Positions 33,024-40,529 of a DNA stretch of 64,000 bases are shown here, piece by piece (positions within the stretch are counted from its first letter, which is position 1; each line of letters opens with the position of its first letter). The notes beneath the pieces were generated by a model. It ran no database searches and had not been told where the DNA came from. It worked only from the letters and a program-made list of their open reading frames with translations. Source of the DNA: WTAW01 sp964406575. GTDB taxonomy: Bacteria > Acidobacteriota > Aminicenantia > Aminicenantales > Aminicenantaceae. The stretch is taken from positions 1-64,000 of the forward strand of contig CAYOSH010000020.1 in NCBI GenBank assembly GCA_964406575.1, read 5' to 3'. Both the position numbers and the translations under genes were made by a program.

Positions 33024-33943
33024 GTCAGACATACGACGTCATCATACTGGGTGCAGGTCCGGCTGGACTTTCCTCTGCCATTTACACGGGGAGGGCTATG
33101 CTTGAAACGCTTGTCCTGGAGAAAGGGGCGCCTGGAGGACAGATCCTCATGACTGATTTTATCGAGAACTATCCGGGTTTTCCCGAGGGGATCGCTCCTG
33201 TCGAGTTGACAGAAAGTTTCCGGAAGCAGGCCGAGCGCTTCGGTGCCAAGATTGATATAGACACCATCAAAGAAATCCAGAGAGAGGGCGAACTCTGGAA
33301 ATTACACAGCAGCAAAAATGAATACCAGGCACGCGCGGTTATCATCGCGACAGGAGCGAATTTCCGGAGACTTGGAGTCAAAGGAGAAGGGAAATTCACG
33401 GGGCGAGGTGTTTCCTTCTGCGCGACCTGCGATGGGTTCTTTTTTAGAGACAAGGTCGTAGCTGTTGTGGGAGGGGGAAGTTGGGCTCTCACAGAAGCCC
33501 TGTTCCTGACCAAGTTTGCCCGTCAGGTCAAAATCATCCACCGGCGTGACCGATTCAGAGCGGAGAAGATCCTTCAAGAGCGGACGTTGACCCACGACAA
33601 AATTGAGGTCGTTTGGGACACGGTGGTCGAAGAGATTTCCGGTGACACTGTCCTTAAATCTCTAACCATTAAAAATGTGAGAACGGGTGAGGTTTCTGAG
33701 CTAAAACTGGATGGTCTTTTTGTTTCCATCGGTACAGTGCCAAATTCGGAATTCGTGAAGGGCCTTGTCGAGCTCAACGAGTGGGGCGAGATCGTCGTGG
33801 GGAAAAAAATGGAGACATCCCAGCGCGGGATCTACGCTGCCGGGGATGTGACCGATGCTTGCCCTCAGCAAGTGGCTACAGCCGTGGGCACGGGCGTGGC
33901 CGCAGCCATCGCCGCCGACGAATACCTCCAGTCGCTGACTTAG
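33020..33943 (+). CDS. trxB: Thioredoxin reductase
   Basis: FAD enzyme that reduces thioredoxin. The 307-residue protein has GAGPAGLSSAIY at the N-terminus, the redox motif CATCDG (about 134-139) and a C-terminal FAD motif YAAGDVTD. The pyridine nucleotide loop reads GGGSWALTEA where most bacterial enzymes have a GGGDSAxEEA type; the downstream HRRDRFR motif that recognises NADPH phosphate is kept. Its cofactor preference could therefore still be NADPH. It is adjacent to trxA, its expected partner. Confidence 0.93.
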   Translation: MSQTYDVIILGAGPAGLSSAIYTGRAMLETLVLEKGAPGGQILMTDFIENYPGFPEGIAPVELTESFRKQAERFGAKIDIDTIKEIQREGELWKLHSSKNEYQARAVIIATGANFRRLGVKGEGKFTGRGVSFCATCDGFFFRDKVVAVVGGGSWALTEALFLTKFARQVKIIHRRDRFRAEKILQERTLTHDKIEVVWDTVVEEISGDTVLKSLTIKNVRTGEVSELKLDGLFVSIGTVPNSEFVKGLVELNEWGEIVVGKKMETSQRGIYAAGDVTDACPQQVATAVGTGVAAAIAADEYLQSLT

Positions 33944-34269
33944 GCCAGTAATCCTTCACTCCTTAACTATGACCCTATATCGACAAAACTCGGTGCCACT
34001 GTAATCAAGGCGTTTTTGTTTTGTCCCTATAGCCGAAATTGTCAATCACGTTTCTCCGGTTTATTCAGCCCGCCCTGGCTTCACTCGCACTTGTTTTTAA
34101 TCAAACCCAGATGTATGTTAATTGGAGTTGGGCCCTCCGCGATTGGGGAGTTAAAGCGAATAATAGTTCCAAAAAAAGACAAAAAACGATAAGAATTGGG
34201 TCTTTTAGAGTGAGAGTTGTTAGAAACGGCAGTAGTGATGGCGGGATGTTGTCTAAACTAGGATAGATT
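33944..34269. other. Intergenic gap before the sigma-factor island
   Basis: About 325 bases. A 75-codon frame at 34039-34266 has no ribosome site and no protein-like character. TTGTTT at 34093-34098 with TATGTT 17 bases later is a weak promoter candidate. GTCTAA just before the sigma gene resembles an ECF -10 box but has no partner at the proper spacing. Nothing firm is supported. Confidence 0.35.
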
Positions 34270-34749
34270 TTGAATTTGCAGCAACTCTACGATCTTTTTG
34301 GTGATAAATTGTATCATTATTTGACTATTAAGCTTGGTTCAGCAGATGATGCTGAAGATGTCATACAGGATATTTTTTGTCGTCTTGCACGTTATTCAGT
34401 CCGTCTGAAGTTCGTGCACAATCTTCAGGCCTATATGTTTAGACTCGCCAGAAACGAGGCCAATAGTTTTTTGAAAAAGAAAATCCGGAGCCGGAGAGAG
34501 TGGGAAAAGACTGCTTCTTTCCCTCAAGTCATTCGAAACTCCTTTTCAAATACTGATGCGCAAAAAGCACAACTTGTTTCTGAATCTCTGGCCCGGTTGC
34601 CGGAAAGCCAAAGGGAAATCATTGTGCTGAAAATGTTCGAAGAATTGACCTTCAAAGAAATAGCCTCTGTCTGTGGATTGTCAATTAATACCGCTGCAAG
34701 CCGCTACAGGTATGGCATGGAAAAACTTCGTTCAATGTTGGAGGGATAA
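34270..34749 (+). CDS. ECF-type RNA polymerase sigma factor
   Basis: The 159-residue protein has sigma region 2 (about 1-75: DDAEDVIQDIFCRLARY, NLQAYMFRLARNEA) and region 4 (about 105-155: LPESQREIIVLKMFEELTFKEIASVCGL), with no regions 1 or 3, the ECF architecture. It probably directs RNA polymerase to a small regulon. It starts at TTG 34270, with AGGA upstream. The next gene begins one base after its stop and encodes a single-pass membrane protein, the arrangement of a sigma factor with its anti-sigma factor. Base composition is more AT-rich than in flanking genes. Confidence 0.88.
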   Translation: MNLQQLYDLFGDKLYHYLTIKLGSADDAEDVIQDIFCRLARYSVRLKFVHNLQAYMFRLARNEANSFLKKKIRSRREWEKTASFPQVIRNSFSNTDAQKAQLVSESLARLPESQREIIVLKMFEELTFKEIASVCGLSINTAASRYRYGMEKLRSMLEG

Positions 34750-34750
34750 A

Positions 34751-35179
34751 GTGAAAGATTTGCGCAAAACAGAGGATCTTCTTCACAGCTTTCAAAGAAA
34801 ACCGCTACCGCCCGGAATGAAAGAGAAGATTCTTCGTACTGCCAATCAAGAAGCAGCACAAATGCGGCCACTGGTGAATTCCTTTAGACGCGTCGTCGCT
34901 GTGTGTTCCGCTCTGATTGCTGTGGTTATATTGCTGGATATGAAGATATCGGAAAATCAACGCCAGAAAATTTCACTTCTCCAAAAAACGACATCCGGAT
35001 CTGAATCCGCAGAATTGGAAGATGAACTGGCAATTATTCTAGATCTTATTAATGAGACAAATAACTCGTCAAATATTTCCTGGATAAAGATCCGATATTT
35101 CAGAGGGAAAAAATCGACACAGTGGCTAAATAGGAATAGGGAATTCCAAATATTTATGGAGGATTTTAATGGGAGCTAA
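34751..35179 (+). CDS. Single-pass membrane protein, candidate anti-sigma factor
   Basis: The 142-residue protein has a short basic cytoplasmic part (about 1-40), one hydrophobic helix (about 42-60, VVAVCSALIAVVILL) and a polar outer domain. This topology and position after an ECF sigma gene fit a membrane-bound anti-sigma factor, but no zinc-binding HxxxCxxC motif is visible in the N-terminal part, so a classical ZAS domain is absent. GTG 34751 is preceded by GGAGGG five bases away. It overlaps the next gene by 11 nt. Confidence 0.6.
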   Translation: MKDLRKTEDLLHSFQRKPLPPGMKEKILRTANQEAAQMRPLVNSFRRVVAVCSALIAVVILLDMKISENQRQKISLLQKTTSGSESAELEDELAIILDLINETNNSSNISWIKIRYFRGKKSTQWLNRNREFQIFMEDFNGS

Positions 35180-36509
35180 AGCCAAAAGAGTCTGCCTTAG
35201 AGTTGCGATAATAGTGATGTTGGTCATTACAGTGGGATTGGCCGTCCGGGCAATATTCAATTACACAACAGGCAAAAGATTGGAGAAAACAGTAGCAAAG
35301 ATGAAAGCGGCAGGGATTCGTTTGATCCTTCGTGAGTTTGAACCCGCTTGTGAAGATCAAGATAATGCGGCCCTGATCTGGAAAGGCGTTGAAGCCATGT
35401 TACTCACGAATCCTGGTGAGAGAAAAGTGTTGAGTAAAGCCGTAGAAGCTGTTTTTTATGATAGGGCCATGAGTGAGGCGATGAGAGATAAGATCAATGA
35501 AATCTTAATAAGGAATCAGAGAACGTTCCCACTCATAAAAGAGGCAGCACAGAAATCCTGTTTCAAGCACAACAGAGAATGGAACAAACTGCCGGAAATG
35601 ATGGAGATGCCGAATGCGATCCAATTGATCACGGCACTACGCCTTTATGGGCTTGACTCTGTTCTAAAAGCGGAAAATGGGATGGTTGAAGAAGCCATTG
35701 AACAGTGTCTCTCCGGGATAAGACTATCACGCAAATTCCTGGATGAACCCTTTTTATTCAGCTCTCTAGTTTCAATTGCACTTATGCGACAACAGCTCGT
35801 ATTCCTGAAAAAAGTCATAACAATAAAAGATATGGAGACAGATACGCTCACAAAGATTATGAAAGAATTAGATGTTGCTCCTTGGCGAGACGGATTTGCT
35901 AGGAGTTTTGCCAAGGAAAGAGCCCTGAGTTTTGATGTCGGCATAAGAATAATAGAAAACTCAGAGTTCTCAGATTATATTGATGGAAATTGGATTGATA
36001 GGGTGGAATACTGGATACTCAGGCCGGCTATAAAAACAGAAATAATCAACCAACTTCATTTTTGGGAAAAGATGGTACCGGCGGCGCAATTGCCCTATTA
36101 CCAAACTGATGAGATCAGGAAGGAAGTCGAAGAAAAATCCAGGAAACTCCCCTGGCATGCGAAGCTGACGAGATCGCTTCTGCCAAACCTTACGACAGCG
36201 ATGTTTAAAGAAGCCAATCTTGAAGCAAATCTTCTGGCTGCGCAGGTCGGAATTGCCTGTAAAGTTTATAAGAACGAAAGAGGGAACTATCCTGAAAAAA
36301 TATCCGACCTTGTTCCGGATTATTTGGATAAAGAACCGCTTGATCCCTTTAATGGAAAGCCGTTTGTCTATCAGAGAGAGGATTCTGGCTTCATCGTTTA
36401 CAGCATCGGCTCCAACAGAAAAGACGACGAGGGGAGAGGAACCTGGAACATCACGGCGATTGTCATGGAAAAGGATGATGATCAGGCCTGGCAAGAAAGG
36501 TTGAATTGA
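35169..36509 (+). CDS. Membrane-anchored protein with a pseudopilin-like C-terminus
   Basis: The 446-residue protein has one N-terminal membrane helix (about 9-30) and an exported helical body. The last 90 residues resemble the end of type II secretion pseudopilin GspG: GNYPEKISDLVP, DPFNGKPFVY, and YSIGSNRKDDEGRG. This match is by eye and covers only the C-terminal domain; there is no prepilin cleavage site. The rest is unrecognised. GGAGG precedes ATG 35169 and the gene overlaps the candidate anti-sigma gene, so the three form one operon. It may be a sensor or the main output of the sigma factor. Confidence 0.6.
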   Translation: MGAKAKRVCLRVAIIVMLVITVGLAVRAIFNYTTGKRLEKTVAKMKAAGIRLILREFEPACEDQDNAALIWKGVEAMLLTNPGERKVLSKAVEAVFYDRAMSEAMRDKINEILIRNQRTFPLIKEAAQKSCFKHNREWNKLPEMMEMPNAIQLITALRLYGLDSVLKAENGMVEEAIEQCLSGIRLSRKFLDEPFLFSSLVSIALMRQQLVFLKKVITIKDMETDTLTKIMKELDVAPWRDGFARSFAKERALSFDVGIRIIENSEFSDYIDGNWIDRVEYWILRPAIKTEIINQLHFWEKMVPAAQLPYYQTDEIRKEVEEKSRKLPWHAKLTRSLLPNLTTAMFKEANLEANLLAAQVGIACKVYKNERGNYPEKISDLVPDYLDKEPLDPFNGKPFVYQREDSGFIVYSIGSNRKDDEGRGTWNITAIVMEKDDDQAWQERLN

Positions 36510-36555
36510 CCCTATGAGTATTCACGATACAGGTAGAGCCGCTGGCAGGAGGGTA

Positions 36556-37617
36556 TTATTTACCCGTCCTTTTTTCGAGATCCTCGATTCTCTTTTTTAA
36601 CTTGCGCATATCGCGGATCAGGTCGTAGAGCTGGGGGATAGCGGCCCAGGCTTTGCGCCAGACTCGGATGTCAAGATGCGGGCTTCCTGAAACAAAGGAG
36701 CCAGAGGGGAGGTCTTTCGTGATGCCTGACTTTGCGGCGATGATGACGTCATCCCCGATGGTGATGTGGTCGGGGATCCCCACTTGGCCGCCTGCGATGA
36801 AATTTTTACCGACCTTTGAGCTTCCCGCGATCCCTGTCTGTGCAGCCAGGATACTGTTCGGCCCGATCTCCACGCTGTGGGCGACCTGGACAAGGTTGTC
36901 GATCTTTGTTCCTCTCCGGATGATCGTTTCACTCAGGGCTGCCCTGTCTACTGTGGTGTTTGCGCCGATCTCCACATCGTCCTCAACGATGACGATCCCC
37001 TTTTGCAGGATCTTGATGTGAGAGCCGTCCGTGGCTTTCTGGAATCCAAAGCCGTCAGACCCAATAACCACTCCGTTATGAAGCAACACGCGGTCGCCGA
37101 TCCGGCAGTCCTCTCTGATAGACACAAACGAATGAACGATTGTCTTCATTCCGATCGTGACTCTTGGATAGACTGAGACAAAGGGGAATAAAACTGTATC
37201 GTTCGCGATCTCAACATCCTCGTCTATGAAGACAAAAGCGCTGATGGCGACATTTTTGCCGACCTTTGCCGAAGGAGATACGAAGGCCTGCGGATGGATG
37301 CCTGGTTCCGGACGGAAGGGCGTGTAGAAGAGTTCTATAGCCCTGATGAATGAGGCATAAGGCCTTTCGGATTGAATTGTGGGAATTCGGTCATAGACTA
37401 GGTCTATGGGCACGATTGCCGCAGACGCATCCGTCTTTTCGAGGAGGTTTCTGTATTTCGGGTCGGCGTAAAAAACGAGGTCTCCCGCCTTCGCTCTTTC
37501 TAAGCTGGAAATTCCAAAGATGGGTGTGTCCCCGTTTCCTTCAAACACGCAGTTCAGAAGGCGTGCCAATTCCGCCACTGTTGTGGATAAGGGAAGATTC
37601 TCAGCCGGCTTTTTCAT
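36556..37617 (-). CDS. lpxD: UDP-3-O-acylglucosamine N-acyltransferase
   Basis: Adds the second acyl chain in lipid A synthesis. The 353-residue protein has the LpxD N-terminal uridine-binding domain (about 1-100, with TTVAELARLL), then left-handed beta-helix hexapeptide repeats (about 100-310) with the catalytic His in VAHSVEIG, and a helical C-terminus (LYDLIRDMRKLKKRIEDLE). ATG 37617 overlaps the end of yihY by 17 nt; the longer frame from 37671 is less likely. It is last in an operon with ATP-synthase genes. Confidence 0.93.
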   Translation of the reverse strand: MKKPAENLPLSTTVAELARLLNCVFEGNGDTPIFGISSLERAKAGDLVFYADPKYRNLLEKTDASAAIVPIDLVYDRIPTIQSERPYASFIRAIELFYTPFRPEPGIHPQAFVSPSAKVGKNVAISAFVFIDEDVEIANDTVLFPFVSVYPRVTIGMKTIVHSFVSIREDCRIGDRVLLHNGVVIGSDGFGFQKATDGSHIKILQKGIVIVEDDVEIGANTTVDRAALSETIIRRGTKIDNLVQVAHSVEIGPNSILAAQTGIAGSSKVGKNFIAGGQVGIPDHITIGDDVIIAAKSGITKDLPSGSFVSGSPHLDIRVWRKAWAAIPQLYDLIRDMRKLKKRIEDLEKRTGK

Positions 37618-38473
37618 AAATCCTCTCGTTGAGAACAGCGGCCAATTCAGCCCCCCACAGCAGAATAACAAGGGAGAAGCTTAGCCAAAGGAGAAAGAAG
37701 ATGATCGAGGTGAGCGTTCCCTGTAAAAGCCTAGAAAGAACGATTCCGATCGCAGAAAAGTGGGCAACGTAGAAAGCGAACATTCTTTTGAATATCTCCC
37801 AGAGCGAACCCCCGATGAGCGCTGCGATGGCCGCTGCCTTTGTGTAGACCTTCACCTCCGGGATAAATTTGTAGAGCGAGAAAAAAACCAAAAACGTCAA
37901 TGTGAAAGGGATGAGGTATTGGAGAAAGAAGTTATTGACAAGAGAAACCGTATTGGGGTTGATATTGTTGGCAACGTACGGGCTTTCTTGGACGATCCTT
38001 TGGATGGCTGTCCACACAGCGGTGATGGACAGAGAGATCAGCATGATGGTCCCGATGACGAACAGCAGGATGTATTCCATGAGCCGCCTGTAGAAGAAGG
38101 ACTTCTGCTGGTGCGCTCTGAAAATGCCGTTTATGGCTTTGATCATGTTCGAAAACAGAAAGCTGGCTGCGATGAAAGACCCTGCAAGGCCGAACCACCC
38201 GAGATTGGAGATATTCCGGGAGAGATACTGGAGCCTTTCGAAAAAGGCCGGGTCAAGCCGAGCAAAGAATTCGTCAGTGAAAATATTCAAACTCCGGAAA
38301 GCAATTTCTGAGTTTCCTAGAACACGTGTGGATACAAATGTGAAAAGGGCGACCAAAGGGACGGAGCACATCAGGGCAAAGTAGGAGATGATGATCGCAT
38401 AGTTTCCGCAGTGGTCTCCGGCAAACCTCTGGAAGGTTTTTTGGATGACCTGGAAAACTGCGGAATCCTTCAA
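37601..38473 (-). CDS. YihY/BrkB family inner-membrane protein
   Basis: A 290-residue membrane protein with about six hydrophobic helices. YFALMCSVPLVALFTF and ALIGGSLWEIFKRMFAFYV match the YihY/virulence factor BrkB family, once mis-annotated as RNase BN. Function is unknown; a transporter or envelope role is proposed for the family. It follows atpE by 26 nt and overlaps lpxD by 17 nt. Confidence 0.82.
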   Translation of the reverse strand: MKDSAVFQVIQKTFQRFAGDHCGNYAIIISYFALMCSVPLVALFTFVSTRVLGNSEIAFRSLNIFTDEFFARLDPAFFERLQYLSRNISNLGWFGLAGSFIAASFLFSNMIKAINGIFRAHQQKSFFYRRLMEYILLFVIGTIMLISLSITAVWTAIQRIVQESPYVANNINPNTVSLVNNFFLQYLIPFTLTFLVFFSLYKFIPEVKVYTKAAAIAALIGGSLWEIFKRMFAFYVAHFSAIGIVLSRLLQGTLTSIIFFLLWLSFSLVILLWGAELAAVLNERIYEKAG

Positions 38474-38499
38474 TTTTTTACAGGAAGATCACAACAATA

Positions 38500-38844
38500 T
38501 TACAGGTAGTTCCCCCACTGGACATTGACGATCATGATGGTGATTAGCAGGGCGTAGATAACAAGCGTCTCGATGAGCACGAGTCCGAATATGAGAATGA
38601 ACCTGATCGTGGGCGCGCCTCCTGGATTTCTGGATATTCCCTCACACGCACTGCTGATGGCTTTGGCCTGACAGAATGCCCCTGCCGCAGCAGCCAAGGT
38701 GATGATGGCACCTCCAACAATGATGGACCACTTGTAGAGCGTGGCCCTCTCTTCGCTCACGGCTGTCTGTTGAGCCAAAAGGGGTGCGCAAAAAAGGATC
38801 AGAAAGAAAAACAGCATGCCGAATGCTTTGAGTTTTGAATTCAT
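38500..38844 (-). CDS. atpE: ATP synthase subunit c with signal-peptide-like leader
   Basis: Forms the rotor ring. The 114-residue precursor has a cleavable-looking leader (about 1-25, ending LLAQ), then two membrane helices with the RNP loop (72-74). The ion-binding carboxylate is Glu92, followed by Thr93; helix 1 has Gln59, which aligns with Gln32 of Ilyobacter c. Gln, Glu and Ser/Thr together are typical of sodium-binding c subunits. ATG 38844 has AAGGAG seven bases upstream; ATG 38847 is equally close. It follows atpB by 16 nt. Confidence 0.9.
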   Translation of the reverse strand: MNSKLKAFGMLFFFLILFCAPLLAQQTAVSEERATLYKWSIIVGGAIITLAAAAGAFCQAKAISSACEGISRNPGGAPTIRFILIFGLVLIETLVIYALLITIMIVNVQWGNYL

Positions 38845-38860
38845 CATCTTACTCCTTATA

Positions 38861-39607
38861 TTATTGTTCCTCTTCGTGGGCCACGGCTCCTGCGATATAG
38901 ATGCAGGCCAAAAGCACGAAGACAAAAGATTGGATAATAGCTGTGAATATGGCTATTGCCATAAAGGGCAGCGGAAGGAAAAACGGAATGATGGATGCCA
39001 TGATGACGATCAGCACCTCTTCGGCAAAAATATTTCCGAAGAGTCGGATGGAGAGAGATACGGGCCGTGAAAAATGGCTGATAAGTTCGATGGGGATCAT
39101 GAGAGGCGCCAGAAGGGGGACTGGTCCAGCGAAGTGTTTGAGGTATTTCAACAGGCCTTTTGCCCTGATGCCCTGGAAGTGATAGTACACAAAGACAACA
39201 AGAGCACAGCCTATGGTGACGTTGAGCTTACTCGTGGGGGACATAAATCCGGGAACCAAACCCATAAGGTTGCTGAACAGAATAAAGAGCCCCACAGTGG
39301 CGATGAGCGGCAGATATTTTTTCCCCTCCTCTCCGATCGTATCGACGAGTAGGCCTTCAAAAGTCTGAATGATGAACTCGAGGAGACTCTGGCGTTTAGA
39401 GGGGACGAGGGAGAGCTTACGGGACGAGAGACCTAAGAACAGGATGAGGAGCAACGCTATGATGATGCACATGACGATGTAGTCGGGCACGAGGTGCCCG
39501 GGATCGGTGACCTGAATTCCCAGCCAGCCAAGAAGAGCTGCGAGAGGTTTGCCGAAGACTTTGTTGAAGAGGTCGACGATGAATAAGCTGTGTTCTAGTT
39601 CTTCCAT
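38861..39607 (-). CDS. atpB: ATP synthase subunit a
   Basis: Stator channel subunit of the F-type ATP synthase. The 248-residue protein has multiple hydrophobic helices and the essential arginine in SIRLFGNIFAEE (about 188). PGFMSPTSKLNVT is a conserved loop. It overlaps the end of atpI by 13 nt. Subunits b, delta, alpha, gamma, beta and epsilon are not in the window, so the catalytic part is encoded elsewhere. Confidence 0.94.
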   Translation of the reverse strand: MEELEHSLFIVDLFNKVFGKPLAALLGWLGIQVTDPGHLVPDYIVMCIIIALLLILFLGLSSRKLSLVPSKRQSLLEFIIQTFEGLLVDTIGEEGKKYLPLIATVGLFILFSNLMGLVPGFMSPTSKLNVTIGCALVVFVYYHFQGIRAKGLLKYLKHFAGPVPLLAPLMIPIELISHFSRPVSLSIRLFGNIFAEEVLIVIMASIIPFFLPLPFMAIAIFTAIIQSFVFVLLACIYIAGAVAHEEEQ

Positions 39608-40005
39608 TGTTTTAGCTTAGAGAGCCCAACAATTGCCTCAGCCAGAAAAACGACAACAAGTGTGGAAAATCCTGCAGCAAAGGCTAAAATTTTCTCTGAA
39701 AAGAAAAGAATTATAATAAAAAAGATACCAAGAATCAATAGAAGTCCAATGCCGTAAACAGCCATTCCTGAACTTAAAGCCTTCTGTTTTCCAGAGAGAA
39801 GGAATCTGGAGATCGCCTGCTTTATCCAAATGAAATTTATGGCGGCCGTGATGCCGCCGGCAAACGCCAGCGCAGCACTCAGTTCATCGAACAAGACCCA
39901 AGCAGCCAGAGCAAGTCCAAAAGAGAGCAGCATAATCTCCAGGGGTATCCTCTTGAGAATGTGTTCCTCTTCTGCGGCCAAGTCGGTCCTGTCGGGATTT
40001 GTCAT
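39595..40005 (-). CDS. atpI: ATP synthase subunit I
   Basis: The 136-residue protein has four hydrophobic helices after a polar N-terminus, as in the ATP synthase I chain, which helps assemble the c ring. AAGGAC precedes ATG 40005. It lies between the AtpZ-like gene (3 nt gap) and atpB (13 nt overlap), the usual place. Confidence 0.75.
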   Translation of the reverse strand: MTNPDRTDLAAEEEHILKRIPLEIMLLSFGLALAAWVLFDELSAALAFAGGITAAINFIWIKQAISRFLLSGKQKALSSGMAVYGIGLLLILGIFFIIILFFSEKILAFAAGFSTLVVVFLAEAIVGLSKLKQWKN

Positions 40006-40008
40006 AAT

Positions 40009-40257
40009 TCAGATGTCCTTATCTTTATCCAGGTAATTTTTTAGCCCTTTCAAAAGACTGTAGAATCCGGAGGCTGTTCCGAGGAGAAAGAACAGGATCA
40101 AAAGCCAGGGACGGGTTCCCAAAAACTTGTCGAGGAAAAATCCGATAAATAATCCCACCACGATGGAGGATGGCAGCATAAGCCCTAGCGAACTCAGCTC
40201 AGCGAGTTTTTTGAGGTTGACTCCCGATCGATTTTCTTCCTTCTTGCTTTTGATCAT
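40009..40257 (-). CDS. AtpZ/AtpI-family membrane protein
   Basis: The 82-residue protein has a short polar start and two hydrophobic helices (about 18-37 and 48-68) with SSIVVGLFIGFFLDKFLG, the pattern of AtpZ-type proteins that precede atpI. It may take part in Mg2+ or Ca2+ handling or ring assembly, as proposed for its relatives. ATG 40257 is preferred, GTG 40269 is possible; no strong ribosome site is visible. Confidence 0.7.
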   Translation of the reverse strand: MIKSKKEENRSGVNLKKLAELSSLGLMLPSSIVVGLFIGFFLDKFLGTRPWLLILFFLLGTASGFYSLLKGLKNYLDKDKDI

Positions 40258-40529
40258 CGGGCTATCCACTGCCCAACCGACTAAACTCCAAGGGGCGATA
40301 ATAAACGCCCTTCGTGTGTCTAATTCTTTGCGTGTGACAAAAGACGCAAGAAAACCAGAGATAAAAGCACAAAACTATTCGCCCCTCACGACGCATCTCT
40401 TGCGCCCGGCTATTTTTTTTCAGGACAAATCAAAAGAATTATCGTACGAATGAGAGGAGCTGTCAAGGTGATTTCGTTAGTGATTTATCAGGGGAGGTGT
40501 ATTGATAATCCAAAGAGGGTTGTGTTACA
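40258..40529. other. Divergent gap with two hairpins between the atp operon and lptD
   Basis: The 270-base gap separates divergent operons. AAGGGGCG (40290-40297) can pair with CGCCCTT (40306-40312). TTCTTTGCGT (40324-40333) can pair with ACGCAAGAA (40344-40352). Both lie in the 5' leader of the atp operon if transcription starts beyond them. For lptD, TTGATA at 40503-40508 with TTACAT 17 bases later is a weak promoter candidate. Confidence 0.35.

Noticed and set aside
34039..34266. 75-codon frame before the sigma gene
   Set aside because: No ribosome site, and the sequence looks random; treated as intergenic.
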